From Mycolicibacterium sp. CH28 (lineage in GTDB: Bacteria; Actinomycetota; Actinomycetes; Mycobacteriales; Mycobacteriaceae), in assembly GCF_004745805.1 (NCBI RefSeq), contig NZ_SRLQ01000001.1, positions 124,001 through 188,000 on the forward strand: a stretch of DNA of 64,000 nt, read 5' to 3'. The notes under the pieces are model-generated. The model had not been told where the DNA came from and searched no databases. It saw only the letters and a list, made by a program, of their open reading frames with translations. Both the position numbers and the translations under genes were made by a program. Shown piece after piece: positions 1 to 13,466 of the stretch (position 1 is its first letter; every line of letters starts with the position of its first letter).

Positions 1-926
1 GCAACCTGAACATCGGCGCTGACAGCGGGCTGATGACCTACAGCCTGGGCGTCGGGCCAAATGCCGCCAGGGGAACCGTGGTGGTCAACGCCGATGGCAG
101 CTTCACCTACACCCGCACCGCGCCGGGTCACACACAGCCGACACCGGACTCGTTCACCATCCTTGGAACCGACAGCACCGGAAAGACGGTGACGATTGCA
201 ACGGTCAATGTCTCGCCGCAGGTGTCCAACACTGCGCCCGTGATCACCCAGACCACAACCGATGTGGGTAGCTCCAACCAGTCGAAGTGGGGTCTGAACA
301 CGAGTACGTGGACGCAGACGACCACCGGCAAGATCACGACGACCGACGCCGACGGGGACACGCGTAGCTACTCGCTGGTCGATCCCTCGTCTCATGCCGG
401 GGTCACAACGACCGCCAACGGTGGCACCGTCGCATTCAACGCAGATGGCACATACACCTACACGATCACCAAGAATCGGGCCTACTTCCACGGTGCGGCC
501 AAGCAGGGTGCCGCCGGTGCGGCGGTGAACGACTCGTTCACCGTTGCGGTGAGCGACGGCTACGGGGGCACCGCCTACACCACCGTCACGATGGCCATCT
601 ACGCGGTGAACAGCGCGCCGACGTTCACCAACGAGAATTACACGACGTCCTTCCTCGGCTCTGCGAAAACCGTCTGGCTGCTCCATACCACCGATGACGA
701 CGGCGACAATGTCGGATCGAGCCGCGGCGGGACGCCGGGGTATGACACCAGCAACAACAAGAACGTCACCGGTAGCCTCGACACCGGTGGTGCCAGCCTC
801 GGCTACGGCTCGGGAACTCTCACCATCACCCTCCGTGACGGTTACTACTTCGTCGACAACGGTGTGGTCCGGACCGACGGTTCGGGGAACAAGGTCCTGG
901 CCACTTACTCGCAGACTTGGACCTGA
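1..926 (+). CDS. C-terminal part of a large Ig/VCBS-repeat surface protein (5' partial)
   Basis: The reading frame is open from base 3 at the window edge, so the true start lies upstream. The visible 308 or so residues are rich in Thr, Ser, Gly, Asp and Asn. They contain repeats of the type 'G-x-V-x-x-N-A-D-G-S-F-T-Y-T' followed by 'D-S-F-T-V-x-V-S-D-G-x-G-G-T', seen at roughly 65-115 and 410-590 bp. This pattern is typical of VCBS/cadherin-like tandem beta-sandwich modules in very large exported proteins. The last module is degenerate and ends in YSQTWT. No membrane anchor or sorting motif follows, so the protein is probably secreted or held by its missing N-terminal part. Ligand and function are unknown. 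It converges on mgtE with 17 bp between the stops. Confidence 0.75.
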   Translation, partial: NLNIGADSGLMTYSLGVGPNAARGTVVVNADGSFTYTRTAPGHTQPTPDSFTILGTDSTGKTVTIATVNVSPQVSNTAPVITQTTTDVGSSNQSKWGLNTSTWTQTTTGKITTTDADGDTRSYSLVDPSSHAGVTTTANGGTVAFNADGTYTYTITKNRAYFHGAAKQGAAGAAVNDSFTVAVSDGYGGTAYTTVTMAIYAVNSAPTFTNENYTTSFLGSAKTVWLLHTTDDDGDNVGSSRGGTPGYDTSNNKNVTGSLDTGGASLGYGSGTLTITLRDGYYFVDNGVVRTDGSGNKVLATYSQTWT

Positions 927-943
927 CAGTCTGCGGCGCGGGC

Positions 944-2329
944 TCAGAGCCCGGCCAACTGCGGCAGTGTCGCGTGCGCGATCAGGAAGTAGATGATCAG
1001 CCCGGTCCCGTCGACGATGGTGGCGATCATCGGCGCCGAGACCACCGCCGGGTCGACCCGGCACTTCTTCAGCAGCAGCGGTAGTACCGAGGAGACCAGA
1101 GCCGACCACAGCACGATCGCGGCGACCGTCAGCGCCACCGTGATCGTGATCTGAGGTCCGACCCCCAGCGTCCAAGCGCGGACGATGGCGGCTAGGGCCA
1201 TCGTCAGCGCGACGAGGAAGCCCGTCGACACCTCTTTGGCCAGCACGCGAGGTAGATCCCGAAGTCGTACCTGACCGGTTCCCATGGCGCGCACGAGTGT
1301 GGTGGTGATCTGGGTGCCGGTGTTGCCGCCGGTGCCGATCAGTAGCGGGATGAAGAATGCCAGCGCGACGACGGCCTCCATCTCGTCCTCGAAGGCGCGC
1401 AGCACCGTGCCGGTGTATGCCTCGGCGATGAACAACACGAGCAGCCACACGATCCGCTTGCGCCACAGGCGTACCGGGGAGGCACGAAGGTAGGGGACCT
1501 CGAGGGGTTCCGAGCCGCCCTGTCGTTCGGCGTCTTTCGTGGCTTCCGTCTCGAGAATGTCGGCTGCCGCGTCGGCGGTCAGCACACCGAGGATCCTGCG
1601 TTGGTCGTCGACCACCGGCAACGCGGCCAAGTCGTAGTCGACGAGCGAGTGCGCGGCCTGTTCGGCGTCGACCAGCGGACGCACCCAGACCGGGTCGTCG
1701 CTGGCCAACTCCGCGACGATCTGGTCCGGCTGGGCGAGCACCAGGTCCTGGAACTCAACGAACCCGATCAGCTGTCGGTCGGCATCCGTGACGTAGATCA
1801 GCGCGCCGGCCCGGGCCCTACCCCGCACCTGTGTGCTTTGCTCGCGAACCACAGCTTCGGCGTCGGCTGCGGTGATCGTGTCCGGGATCGTGAACACGTC
1901 GGGGAGCATGTGCGCGGCAACGGACTTCGGTGGCCAGCGGAGCACCTCGCGGAGGGACTGCGCCGGTTCGCCGCCGATCTGCTCGAGCAGCGACTCGCGC
2001 GCTGAGTTGTCAAGCCTGCGCAGGATTTCGGCGGCGTCGTCGCATTCCAGGGCTTCGAGCCATCGGGCCGATTGCCCAATGTCTGCCGATCTGATGATCC
2101 GCGTCGCGAGATCGCCGTCGACGGAGCCGAGCAACTCGGGACCGGTCGCCGAATCAAGCAGTGAAACGAACCTGGCCAGCTTTGCCTTCGCCATCGAATC
2201 GACCTGCCGGCTTCGCTCGGCGGATCCGACCGACCGCAGCCACTGGTCGACGGCGAGAGCGGAGTCCAACTCGGCAGCCCGGACCGGTAGAACGCCAAGC
2301 ACGCCGATGTCGACACCGGGTCCCCTCAT
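944..2329 (-). CDS. mgtE: MgtE-family magnesium transporter
   Basis: 461 residues, the usual MgtE length. The order is an N-terminal MgtE_N superhelical domain (about 30-135), a CBS pair (about 145-270, with 'ALPVVDDQRRILGVLT'), then five membrane helices (about 290-460). The pore signature 'PLLIGTGGNTGTQ' and the last-helix 'SAPMIATIVDGTGL', whose Asp binds Mg2+ in characterised MgtE, are both present. In known homologues the cytosolic domain senses Mg2+ and closes the channel. The frame is open to 2560, but the ATG at 2329 is chosen because GGGGAG precedes it at good spacing and the upstream residues are low-complexity Arg/Pro/Ala. No M-box riboswitch was recognised upstream. This gene is not adjacent to ribA2 in M. 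tuberculosis. Confidence 0.9.
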   Translation of the reverse strand: MRGPGVDIGVLGVLPVRAAELDSALAVDQWLRSVGSAERSRQVDSMAKAKLARFVSLLDSATGPELLGSVDGDLATRIIRSADIGQSARWLEALECDDAAEILRRLDNSARESLLEQIGGEPAQSLREVLRWPPKSVAAHMLPDVFTIPDTITAADAEAVVREQSTQVRGRARAGALIYVTDADRQLIGFVEFQDLVLAQPDQIVAELASDDPVWVRPLVDAEQAAHSLVDYDLAALPVVDDQRRILGVLTADAAADILETEATKDAERQGGSEPLEVPYLRASPVRLWRKRIVWLLVLFIAEAYTGTVLRAFEDEMEAVVALAFFIPLLIGTGGNTGTQITTTLVRAMGTGQVRLRDLPRVLAKEVSTGFLVALTMALAAIVRAWTLGVGPQITITVALTVAAIVLWSALVSSVLPLLLKKCRVDPAVVSAPMIATIVDGTGLIIYFLIAHATLPQLAGL

Positions 2330-3032
2330 TGCACTCCCCGTTCCCTGGCAATAGCTAGCAACGGAGTCAGGGTAACGATGGCTGGGCGGCGAAACAGGAC
2401 CGTCCGAAAGCGCGGCGCACCGCGCGCGGTACGCCAACCGGCCAGTCGTGGAAGCGGTTTCAGGCCCGCATTCTGCGCCCACGCTGCACTGACTTTGCCG
2501 TCGCGGCGCCGGCGCCGCGCTGCGGGTGCCGACCTCTGGCGCCGGGACGGCCCCACACATTTCATCCGTCGTTCACACTGCGGGAAACGTCGATCCCGGT
2601 ACTCCCCACACGACCGCAGGTGATTCGGTGCGGATCGCGCACGTGTTCTGCAATGCCTGTGGAAGTCCGGAGGACCCCCGGCGGCGGACTGGTCTTGGGG
2701 TCGAGGATTTCGGCATCCTCACCGGAGGCGACACGATCGTGGCCCAGGGAACTGGCCGGTGCGCACGCCAGGGGAGCGGTGTCAGCGGCCGATCGCGGCG
2801 GTGTGATCCCGTCGGCCCCTCCTGTCACCTACGTCACACCCCGGTGTGGTCGCATCCGCAGTGCCTGGGCCGATGGCCTGCGCATATCGGCCAAGACGGC
2901 CGGCCGGTGATCGGTGAACGGGCCGCTGAGCAAGACGGGCAATAACCGCCGGGTCGCGGTGGTTCATACTGTGTACAGCAGAATCACTTGGAATTCCCGG
3001 TACGGACTTCCCATGGTTACAGGGCGGCAACG
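2330..3032. other. Intergenic region between divergent mgtE and ribBA, no convincing gene
   Basis: About 700 bp without an ORF that looks translated; the short ORFs here are rich in Arg/Pro/Cys and differ in composition from neighbours. Visible elements are a perfect 18-bp palindrome CGCGGCGCCGGCGCCGCG at 2502-2519, two GTCAC boxes at a 9-bp period (2824-2828 and 2833-2837), and a possible -10 hexamer TACTGT at 2967-2972 about 60 bp before ribBA. I looked for FMN (RFN) and M-box riboswitch cores on the relevant strands and did not recognise either. Confidence 0.5.
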
Positions 3033-5233
<2,201 letters not shown>

Positions 5234-5247
<14 letters not shown>

Positions 5248-5350
5248 GCCTCATCACCACCTCGCGGGTGGTGTTCCCCGACGGTATCTCGGCGAATCCG
5301 AGACCTTCGTAGACGGTGCGCGCTGCGTCGTCGCCGGACGCCTCGGCCGA
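5234..5350 (-). pseudogene. Remnant of a GNAT acetyltransferase C-terminus
   Basis: On the minus strand one frame reads '...SGDDAARTVYEGLGFAEIPSG...REVVMRL' and then TGA at 5236-5234. 'A-x-x-x-Y-E-G-L-G-F' followed by a strand ending 'MRL' is the usual acetyl-CoA-binding motif B and last strand of GNAT N-acetyltransferases. Only about 35 codons remain before the uvrC start region, and no N-terminal GNAT sequence is visible. In M. tuberculosis this gap holds lprH and Rv1419, so the interval has been rearranged. The short length keeps certainty moderate. Confidence 0.5.
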
Positions 5351-5376
5351 TTTGGTCCGGGTACTAACCTGAGATC

Positions 5377-7377
5377 GTGCCCGATCCCGCGACGTACCGC
5401 CCGGCGCCCGGGTCGATCCCGGTCGAACCGGGTGTCTACCGATTCCGCGATCCGCACGGCCGAGTGATCTACGTCGGCAAGGCCAAGAGCCTGCGCAGCC
5501 GGCTGACGTCCTATTTCCAGGACATCTCCGCCCTGCATCCCCGCACTCGGCAGATGGTCACCACGGCCGCGAAGGTCGAGTGGACGGTGGTCAACACCGA
5601 GGTCGAGGCGCTGCAGCTGGAATACAACTGGATCAAGGAGTTCGACCCGCGGTTCAACGTCCGCTACCGCGACGACAAGTCCTATCCGGTGCTGGCGGTG
5701 ACCCTCGATGAGCAGTACCCGCGGCTGTTCGTCTACCGCGGTCCGCGGCGCAAGGGCGTCCGTTACTTCGGTCCGTACTCGCACGCCTGGGCCATCCGCG
5801 AGACGCTGGACCTGTTGACCCGGGTGTTCCCGGCCCGAACCTGCTCGGCGGGAGTGTTCAAGCGGCACAGCCAGATCGAGCGTCCCTGCCTGCTGGGCTA
5901 CATCGACAAGTGTTCGGCGCCGTGTGTCGGGCGGGTCAGCGCCGACGAGCACCGCAAGATCGTGCTGGACTTCTGCGACTTCCTGTCCGGCAAGACCGAC
6001 CGCTTCGCCCGCGAACTCGAACATCAGATGAACGCCGCCTCCAACCAGCTCGACTTCGAACGTGCCGCTCGGCTGCGGGACGATATCGCAGCACTCAAGC
6101 GTGCGCTGGAGAAGCAGGCCGTCGTGCTCGGGGACGGCACCGACGCCGACGTCGTCGCGTTCGCCGACGACGACCTGGAGGCCGCCGTGCAGGTCTTCCA
6201 TGTTCGTGGCGGGCGGGTGCGCGGCCAACGCGGCTGGGTCGTCGAAAAGCCGGGTGACCCAGGCGATTCCGCGGAGGCGCAATTGGTCGAGCAGTTCCTT
6301 GCCCAGTTCTACGGCGACCAGGCCGAATTAGGCGGGGCGGCAGACGAATCCACCAATCCGGTACCGCGGGAGGTGCTGGTGCCCTGCCTGCCCCCGAACG
6401 CCGAGGAACTGGCCGATTGGTTGTCCGGCCTGCGGGGCTCGCGGGTGGCCCTGCGGGTGCCCCGTCGCGGCGATAAGAAGGCACTGGCCGAAACGGTGCA
6501 CCGCAATGCCCAGGAAGCGCTGCAGCAGCACAAGCTCAAGCGCGCGGGCGACTTCACCGCCAGATCGGCTGCGCTGCAGAATATCCAGGAGTCACTCGGG
6601 CTGGCAGACGCGCCGCTACGCATCGAATGCGTCGATATCAGCCACGTCCAGGGCACCGACGTGGTGGCTTCTCTGGTGGTCTTCGAGGACGGCCTGCCGC
6701 GCAAATCCGACTACCGGCACTTCGCGATTCGGGAGGCCGCCGGTGAGGGACGATCCGACGATGTGGCCTCGATCGCGGAGGTCACCCGCAGGCGCTTCAC
6801 CCGACACGTCCAGGAGCAGCAGCGGTCGATCGAGGAATTCTCAGCCGAAGGTAAATCCCGCAAGTTCGCCTACCCGCCGAATCTCTACGTCGTCGACGGC
6901 GGGGCCCCGCAGGTCAATGCCGCCCAGGCGGTGCTCGACGAGCTCGGCATCAGCGACGTCGCGGTGATCGGACTGGCCAAGCGACTCGAGGAGGTGTGGG
7001 TGCCCGCCGAGGCCGACCCGCTGATCATGCCGCGCAACAGCGAGGGGCTGTATCTGCTGCAGCGCGTCCGCGACGAAGCCCACCGCTTCGCGATCACCTA
7101 CCACCGCAGCAAGCGATCCAAGCGGATGACGGCCTCGGCGCTGGACTCGGTGCCCGGGCTCGGGGACATCCGGCGCAAGGCGCTGGTCACCCACTTCGGA
7201 TCGCTGGCCCGGCTGCGACAGGCCAGCGTCGAGGAGATCACCGCGGTCCCGGGGATCGGCGCGGCGACCGCGACCGCGGTGCTGGAGGCACTGGGGGTTG
7301 CGTCGGATTCGGTGGGATCGGCTGCGCGCGACGAGCCGGTCGGCGAAGATCACACTGCGGAACAGGCATCGCTATGA
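5377..7377 (+). CDS. uvrC: Excinuclease ABC subunit C
   Basis: 666 residues. UvrC makes both incisions in UvrABC nucleotide excision repair. Domains in order: GIY-YIG nuclease ('[26 protein letters not shown]', about 16-41), a cysteine cluster (about 150-185: [18 protein letters not shown]) that in characterised UvrC binds an Fe-S cluster, the UVR helix '[17 protein letters not shown]' that contacts UvrB, the RNase H-like nuclease ('[11 protein letters not shown]', '[14 protein letters not shown]'), and a C-terminal helix-hairpin-helix pair ('[12 protein letters not shown]', '[16 protein letters not shown]'). GTG start; its stop overlaps the ATG of rapZ (ATGA). Confidence 0.97.
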   Translation: MPDPATYRPAPGSIPVEPGVYRFRDPHGRVIYVGKAKSLRSRLTSYFQDISALHPRTRQMVTTAAKVEWTVVNTEVEALQLEYNWIKEFDPRFNVRYRDDKSYPVLAVTLDEQYPRLFVYRGPRRKGVRYFGPYSHAWAIRETLDLLTRVFPARTCSAGVFKRHSQIERPCLLGYIDKCSAPCVGRVSADEHRKIVLDFCDFLSGKTDRFARELEHQMNAASNQLDFERAARLRDDIAALKRALEKQAVVLGDGTDADVVAFADDDLEAAVQVFHVRGGRVRGQRGWVVEKPGDPGDSAEAQLVEQFLAQFYGDQAELGGAADESTNPVPREVLVPCLPPNAEELADWLSGLRGSRVALRVPRRGDKKALAETVHRNAQEALQQHKLKRAGDFTARSAALQNIQESLGLADAPLRIECVDISHVQGTDVVASLVVFEDGLPRKSDYRHFAIREAAGEGRSDDVASIAEVTRRRFTRHVQEQQRSIEEFSAEGKSRKFAYPPNLYVVDGGAPQVNAAQAVLDELGISDVAVIGLAKRLEEVWVPAEADPLIMPRNSEGLYLLQRVRDEAHRFAITYHRSKRSKRMTASALDSVPGLGDIRRKALVTHFGSLARLRQASVEEITAVPGIGAATATAVLEALGVASDSVGSAARDEPVGEDHTAEQASL

Positions 7378-8291
7378 CAGAGCACAGCACAGGCGAAGAG
7401 ATGCGGACCGAGCGGAGCGGCGAAGAGTCGGGTATCGACGTGGTGTTGGTGACCGGCCTGTCCGGAGCCGGTCGAGGGACGGCTGCCAAGGTGCTCGAAG
7501 ACCTGGGCTGGTATGTCGCCGACAACCTGCCGCCGGAGCTGATCGCTCAGATGGTCGACCTCGGCCTTGCCGCCGGCTCGCGGATCACCCAGCTGGCGGT
7601 GGTGATGGATGTGCGCTCCCGCGGGTTCACCGGCGACCTCGACTGGGTGCGCAACGACCTGGCGACCCGAGACATCCACCCGCGAGTGCTGTTCATGGAG
7701 GCCTCCGACGACATCCTGGTGCGGCGCTACGAGAACAACCGGCGCAGTCATCCGCTGCAGGGCAATCAGACGCTGGCCGAGGGCATCGCGGCCGAACGGA
7801 CGATGCTGGCCCCGGTCCGGGCCTCGGCGGACCTGATCATCGATACCTCGACGCTGTCGGTGCGGGCCCTGCGCGAGAGCATCGAGCGGGCCTTCGGCGG
7901 TGAGGCCGTTGCCCAGACCAGCGTGACGGTCGAGTCGTTCGGGTTCAAGTACGGCCTGCCGATGGACGCCGACATGGTGATGGACGTCCGGTTCCTGCCC
8001 AACCCGCACTGGGTCGACGAGCTCCGGCCGCACACCGGCCAGCATCCGGCGGTCCGAGACTACGTCCTGAGCCAACCCGGCTCGGCGGAGTTCCTGCAGA
8101 CCTACCATCAGCTGCTGAGACTCGTCGTCGACGGTTACAGCCGGGAGGGGAAGCGCTACATGACGGTGGCCATCGGCTGCACGGGCGGCAAGCACCGCAG
8201 CGTGGCCATGGCCGAAGCACTGACCGGGCTACTTCAGGGCAATCAACTCCTGACGGTCCGTGTGCTGCACCGCGATCTGGGTCGCGAATGA
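7374..8291 (+). CDS. rapZ: RapZ-family nucleotide-binding protein (Rv1421-like)
   Basis: 305 residues. The P-loop '[12 protein letters not shown]' lies about residues 29-40, and the C-terminal RapZ domain contains '[26 protein letters not shown]' and '[15 protein letters not shown]'. E. coli RapZ is an adapter that delivers the sRNA GlmZ to RNase E to control amino-sugar synthesis. In actinobacteria the protein binds and hydrolyses nucleotides, but its RNA partner is unknown. The N-terminal 25 or so residues ([15 protein letters not shown]) are low in conservation and encoded by purine-rich DNA similar to other gene-junction insertions in this window. The ATG overlaps the uvrC stop. Confidence 0.92.
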   Translation: MTEHSTGEEMRTERSGEESGIDVVLVTGLSGAGRGTAAKVLEDLGWYVADNLPPELIAQMVDLGLAAGSRITQLAVVMDVRSRGFTGDLDWVRNDLATRDIHPRVLFMEASDDILVRRYENNRRSHPLQGNQTLAEGIAAERTMLAPVRASADLIIDTSTLSVRALRESIERAFGGEAVAQTSVTVESFGFKYGLPMDADMVMDVRFLPNPHWVDELRPHTGQHPAVRDYVLSQPGSAEFLQTYHQLLRLVVDGYSREGKRYMTVAIGCTGGKHRSVAMAEALTGLLQGNQLLTVRVLHRDLGRE

Positions 8292-9349
8292 GCCGCATCG
8301 TCGCCCTTGGCGGTGGGCACGGTCTGTACGCGACGCTGTCCGCGGCCCGCCGGCTCACCCCGCATGTCACCGCGGTGGTCACCGTTGCCGACGACGGCGG
8401 ATCGTCGGGCCGGTTGCGCAGCGAACTGGACATCGTGCCGCCCGGTGATCTACGAATGGCGTTGGCGGCGTTGGCTTCCGACAGTCCGCATGGCCGGCTG
8501 TGGGCCACCGTCATCCAGCATCGCTTCGGTGGCAGCGGTGCGCTGGCCGGACATCCGATCGGCAACCTGATACTGGCCGGGCTCAACGAGGTGCTGGCCG
8601 ACCCGGTGGCCGCGCTCGACGAGCTGGGCCGTGTCCTCGGCGTCAACGGCAGGGTTCTGCCGATGTGTCCGATCGCACTGCAGATCGAGGCCGACGTGGC
8701 GGGCCTGGACACCGATCCCCGGATGAGCCGGGTGATCCGCGGCCAGGTGGCGGTGGCCACCACACCCGGCAAGGTCCGGCGGGTACGTCTGCTGCCCGGG
8801 GACCCGCCCGCCACCCGCCAGGCCGTCGACGCCATCATGGCCGCCGACCTCGTGGTGCTCGGGCCGGGCTCCTGGTTCACCAGTGTGATCCCGCACGTGC
8901 TCGTACCCGGCCTCGTAGAGGCGTTGAAGTCCACCACCGCGCGGCGGGCCCTGGTACTCAACCTGGCCGCCGAGCCGGGGGAGACCGCCGGCTTCTCCGC
9001 CGAACGGCATCTGCACGTCCTGGCTCAGCACGCGCCGGGGTTCTGCGTGGACGAGATCATCGTGGACGCGGCATGCGTCCCGTCAGACCGGGAACGTGAT
9101 CAAGTTCGCCGTACCGCACGGCTGTTGGATGCTTCAGTTCAGTTTGCCGACGTGTCGAGACCTGGTACACCTTTACATGACCCAGCGAAGCTGGCTGCAG
9201 CGCTTGACGGTGTGCGCATCCGAGGGGCGGTGCCCACACCACCTATCCTTCCGCCTGCCGCACCGACGCAGGCCGGAGGAAGGCGACAGGGGGACGGAGT
9301 GCAGGAACCGACTGGCAACGGACCGAGGGGTGACGACCTGTGGCGATGA
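8288..9349 (+). CDS. cuvA: YvcK/CofD-like gluconeogenesis factor (CuvA, Rv1422-like)
   Basis: 353 residues. The start '[21 protein letters not shown]' and '[24 protein letters not shown]' are signatures of the YvcK/GlmR family, which binds UDP-sugars. In Bacillus and mycobacteria it links carbon metabolism to cell-wall synthesis and is a phosphorylation target of PknB-type kinases. It overlaps rapZ by ATGA, and its Pro/Gly-rich 3' end overlaps whiA by 10 nt. This is the conserved actinobacterial/firmicute trio rapZ-yvcK-whiA. The last 35 or so residues ([12 protein letters not shown]...) look disordered. Confidence 0.92.
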   Translation: MSRIVALGGGHGLYATLSAARRLTPHVTAVVTVADDGGSSGRLRSELDIVPPGDLRMALAALASDSPHGRLWATVIQHRFGGSGALAGHPIGNLILAGLNEVLADPVAALDELGRVLGVNGRVLPMCPIALQIEADVAGLDTDPRMSRVIRGQVAVATTPGKVRRVRLLPGDPPATRQAVDAIMAADLVVLGPGSWFTSVIPHVLVPGLVEALKSTTARRALVLNLAAEPGETAGFSAERHLHVLAQHAPGFCVDEIIVDAACVPSDRERDQVRRTARLLDASVQFADVSRPGTPLHDPAKLAAALDGVRIRGAVPTPPILPPAAPTQAGGRRQGDGVQEPTGNGPRGDDLWR

Positions 9350-10323
9350 CTGCCGAGGTGAAGGACGAACTGAGCCGGTTGGTGGTCAACTCCGTGACTG
9401 CCCGCCGTGCGGAGGTGGCCTCGCTGTTGCGCTTCGCCGGCGGCCTGCACATCGTGTCCGGCCGGGTGGTTGTGGAAGCCGAAGTGGACCTGGGCATCAT
9501 CGCCCGCCGGTTACGCAAGGACATCTACGACCTCTACGGTTACAACGCGGTCGTGCACGTGCTGTCGGCCAGCGGAATTCGCAAGAGCACCCGCTACCTG
9601 GTCCGGGTCGCCAAAGATGGGGAAGCCTTGGCGAGGCAAACCGGTCTGCTGGACATGCGGGGCCGGCCGGTGCGCGGCCTGCCCGCGCAGGTTGTCGGCG
9701 GCAGCGTCGGTGATGCTGAGGCGGCATGGCGTGGTGCCTTCCTCGCCCACGGTTCGCTGACCGAACCCGGTCGGTCTTCGGCACTCGAAGTCAGTTGTCC
9801 CGGACCGGAAGCCGCGCTGGCGCTGGTGGGTGCGGCCCGGCGACTCGGCGTCAGCGCCAAGGCGCGCGAGGTGCGTGGCACCGACCGGGTTGTGGTGCGC
9901 GACGGTGAGGCCATCGGTGCGCTGCTGACCCGGATGGGCGCCCAGGACACCCGGCTGACGTGGGAAGAGCGCCGGATGCGCCGCGAGGTGCGGGCCACCG
10001 CCAACCGGCTGGCCAACTTCGACGACGCCAACTTGCGCCGCTCGGCCCGGGCCGCGGTCGCTGCTGCGGCGCGGGTGGAGCGGGCGCTGGAGATCCTGGC
10101 CGATACCGTGCCCGAGCACTTGGCCGCCGCGGGTCGGCTGCGGGTCGAGCACCGGCAGGCCTCGTTGGAGGAACTGGGCCGGCTGGCCGATCCGGTCATG
10201 ACGAAAGATGCTGTGGCAGGTCGTATTCGGCGTCTGCTGTCGATGGCCGACCGCAAGGCGAAACAGGACGGCATCCCGGACACCGAGTCGGCCGTCACCC
10301 CCGATCTGCTCGAGGACGCTTAG
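9340..10323 (+). CDS. whiA: Sporulation/cell-division regulator WhiA
   Basis: 327 residues, as in other mycobacteria. The N-terminal two thirds is the LAGLIDADG homing-endonuclease-like fold ('[19 protein letters not shown]', '[24 protein letters not shown]'). The C-terminal part carries the WhiA helix-turn-helix ('[36 protein letters not shown]'). In Streptomyces WhiA works with WhiB to control septation genes. The start is GTG at 9340 (homologues begin MAMT); an in-frame ATG lies two codons on. Its stop overlaps that of the convergent MOSC gene by 4 nt. Confidence 0.95.
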   Translation: MAMTAEVKDELSRLVVNSVTARRAEVASLLRFAGGLHIVSGRVVVEAEVDLGIIARRLRKDIYDLYGYNAVVHVLSASGIRKSTRYLVRVAKDGEALARQTGLLDMRGRPVRGLPAQVVGGSVGDAEAAWRGAFLAHGSLTEPGRSSALEVSCPGPEAALALVGAARRLGVSAKAREVRGTDRVVVRDGEAIGALLTRMGAQDTRLTWEERRMRREVRATANRLANFDDANLRRSARAAVAAAARVERALEILADTVPEHLAAAGRLRVEHRQASLEELGRLADPVMTKDAVAGRIRRLLSMADRKAKQDGIPDTESAVTPDLLEDA

Positions 10324-11006
10324 CGCGACTTGGCCACTCTTTTGGCTGCGAAGGCCTTGAGTTCGGCGGACAGTGCGTCGGCGGCCAGCAGCCGGGGCAG
10401 CAGGGTGGGATCTGACATGCGGGCGCGGAACACCAACTCGACGGTCACGTCGTGGTCGGGGCGGTGGTCGATTTCGACCGGGTCGCCGGTGCGCACGGTG
10501 CCGGGTGCGAGGACCCTGAGGTAGGCACCGGGTTTACCGGCGTCGGTGAACGTCTTGACCCAGTTGTCGATGTCCAGGAAGGCCGAGAAAGTCCGGCACG
10601 GTGTGCGCGGCGCGCAGACTTCCAGTACCAGTCCGTCGGTGCCGACCCGCCAGCGTTCCCCGATGCGTGCCCCGGTCACGTCGATCCCGTGGGTGGTGAG
10701 GTTCTCGCCGAACATCCCGTTGGTCAGCGGGCGCGACAGCCGGGTTTCCCATTCGTCGAGGTCTTCGCGCGCGTAGGCGTAGACGGCCTGGTCGTCCCCG
10801 CCGTGCAGCTTGTGGTTACCGATCGTGTCGCCGACCAGACCGCTGCCAAGCCCGCCGTGCATCGGCCCTGGTGCGCGCACCAACACCGGCTCTGATGTGC
10901 CGGCCTTGTCGATGCCGGTGCGCGTCGACGGCGCGTCGGGATTGTCGCGGACCCGGGCCAGATTCACCGACAGCACACTCGCCACGAAACCAGGGTACTG
11001 GCGCAC
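10320..11006 (-). CDS. MOSC-domain protein (YiiM-like)
   Basis: About 228 residues. '[20 protein letters not shown]', '[26 protein letters not shown]' and '[17 protein letters not shown]' are the MOSC beta-barrel motifs, with the conserved Cys of 'PRTPC' that carries sulfur or the molybdenum cofactor. YiiM relatives reduce N-hydroxylated compounds. The substrate here is unknown. The start is uncertain: GTG at 11006 has an AGGGCGG upstream, while GTG at 10985 (VASVLSVN) matches the usual family N-terminus. It sits where M. tuberculosis carries the Rv1424c-Rv1435c block between whiA and gap. Confidence 0.85.
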   Translation of the reverse strand: MRQYPGFVASVLSVNLARVRDNPDAPSTRTGIDKAGTSEPVLVRAPGPMHGGLGSGLVGDTIGNHKLHGGDDQAVYAYAREDLDEWETRLSRPLTNGMFGENLTTHGIDVTGARIGERWRVGTDGLVLEVCAPRTPCRTFSAFLDIDNWVKTFTDAGKPGAYLRVLAPGTVRTGDPVEIDHRPDHDVTVELVFRARMSDPTLLPRLLAADALSAELKAFAAKRVAKSR

Positions 11007-11131
11007 CGGCCGCCCTGCTCACGGCCGCCCGAGGGGGCTGACGAAACGCTCTGCGCCGACGACGGTTTCGGTACCCGGAATCGGTGCCGACCGGCCTCCT
11101 CGACCCCCGGATCGGGGGAGCGTCCGGGTGA

Positions 11132-12235
<1,104 letters not shown>

Positions 12236-12240
12236 CAACG

Positions 12241-13455
12241 ATGGCTGTCAAAACTCTCGCCGACCTGCTCGCCGAGGGCGTCGCAGGTCGGGGCGTACTG
12301 GTGCGCTCCGACCTCAACGTCCCCCTCGACGGCGACCACAACATCACCGATCCCGGGCGCATCATCGCCTCGGTCCCGACGCTCAAGGCGCTGGCCGACG
12401 CAGGGGCCAAGGTTGTGGTGACCGCCCACCTTGGACGTCCCAAGGGCGGACCGGACCCGGCGTTCTCCCTGGCGCCGGTGGCCGCCGCGCTGGGGGAGAA
12501 GCTGGGCCGGCACGTTCAGCTGGCCGGTGATGTGGTCGGTACCGACGCACTGGCCCGTGCCGAAGGGCTGACCGACGGCGACGTCCTGCTGCTGGAGAAC
12601 ATCCGGTTCGATCCGCGGGAGACCAGCAAGGACGACGCCGAGCGCCTGGCGCTGGCCAAGGCACTGGTGGAGCTCGTCGGTGAAGACGGCGCGTTCGTCT
12701 CCGACGGCTTCGGGGTGGTGCACCGCAAGCAGGCCTCGGTCTATGACGTCGCGACGCTGCTGCCGCATTACGCGGGAACGCTGGTGGCCACCGAGGTCAA
12801 GGTGCTCGAGCAGCTGACCAGCTCCTCCGAGCGGCCCTATGCCGTGGTGCTGGGCGGGTCCAAGGTGTCGGACAAGCTGGCGGTCATCGAGAATCTGGCC
12901 GATAAAGCCGACAGCCTCATCATCGGCGGCGGTATGTGCTTTACCTTCCTTGCCGCGCAAGGGCTTCCGGTGGGCGCGTCGTTGCTGCAGGAAGAGATGC
13001 TGGATACGTGCAAGCACCTGCTGGACAAGTTTGGCGACGTGATCCACCTGCCGGTGGACATCGTGGTCGCTGAGAAGTTCGCCGCCGATTCGGCACCGGA
13101 AACCGTTGCCGCCGATGCGATCCCGGGCGACAAGATGGGCCTGGACATCGGACCGGAGTCGGTCAAGCGGTTCACCACGCTGCTGTCCAACGCGCGCACC
13201 ATCTTCTGGAACGGGCCGATGGGCGTGTTCGAGTTCCCGGCGTTCGCGGCCGGTACCAAGGGGGTGGCTGAGGCCATCATCGGTGCGACCGCCAAGGGTG
13301 CGTTCAGCGTTGTCGGCGGTGGCGATTCGGCCGCCGCGGTGCGTCAGCTGGGCCTGCCGGAGGACGGTTTCTCGCACATTTCGACCGGCGGCGGTGCTTC
13401 GCTGGAATACCTTGAGGGCAAGAGCCTGCCCGGTATCGAAATACTTCAGTCGTAA
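12241..13455 (+). CDS. pgk: Phosphoglycerate kinase
   Basis: 404 residues. Family segments are '[13 protein letters not shown]' (substrate-binding Arg/Asp/Asn), '[12 protein letters not shown]', '[16 protein letters not shown]', '[11 protein letters not shown]' and the C-terminal nucleotide loop '[17 protein letters not shown]' with '[18 protein letters not shown]'. It transfers phosphate from 1,3-bisphosphoglycerate to ADP. The ATG at 12241 lies only 5 nt after the gap stop with no clear own ribosome site, so translation is probably coupled to gap. Homologues start at the same place. Confidence 0.97.
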   Translation: MAVKTLADLLAEGVAGRGVLVRSDLNVPLDGDHNITDPGRIIASVPTLKALADAGAKVVVTAHLGRPKGGPDPAFSLAPVAAALGEKLGRHVQLAGDVVGTDALARAEGLTDGDVLLLENIRFDPRETSKDDAERLALAKALVELVGEDGAFVSDGFGVVHRKQASVYDVATLLPHYAGTLVATEVKVLEQLTSSSERPYAVVLGGSKVSDKLAVIENLADKADSLIIGGGMCFTFLAAQGLPVGASLLQEEMLDTCKHLLDKFGDVIHLPVDIVVAEKFAADSAPETVAADAIPGDKMGLDIGPESVKRFTTLLSNARTIFWNGPMGVFEFPAFAAGTKGVAEAIIGATAKGAFSVVGGGDSAAAVRQLGLPEDGFSHISTGGGASLEYLEGKSLPGIEILQS

Positions 13456-13466
13456 TTAGGAGTTTT

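Noticed and set aside
944..2560. 538-residue version of MgtE starting at 2560
   Set aside because: The first 77 residues are low-complexity and unlike the family; ATG 2329 has a good ribosome site.
2640..2830. FMN riboswitch before ribBA
   Set aside because: Some GC-rich fragments resemble parts, but the conserved core and the closing AGUCCGGAUGGGAGA-like element are not there in order.
5254..6282. 342-codon minus-strand ORF inside uvrC
   Set aside because: Antisense shadow of uvrC; composition rich in Arg/Val/His without any domain.
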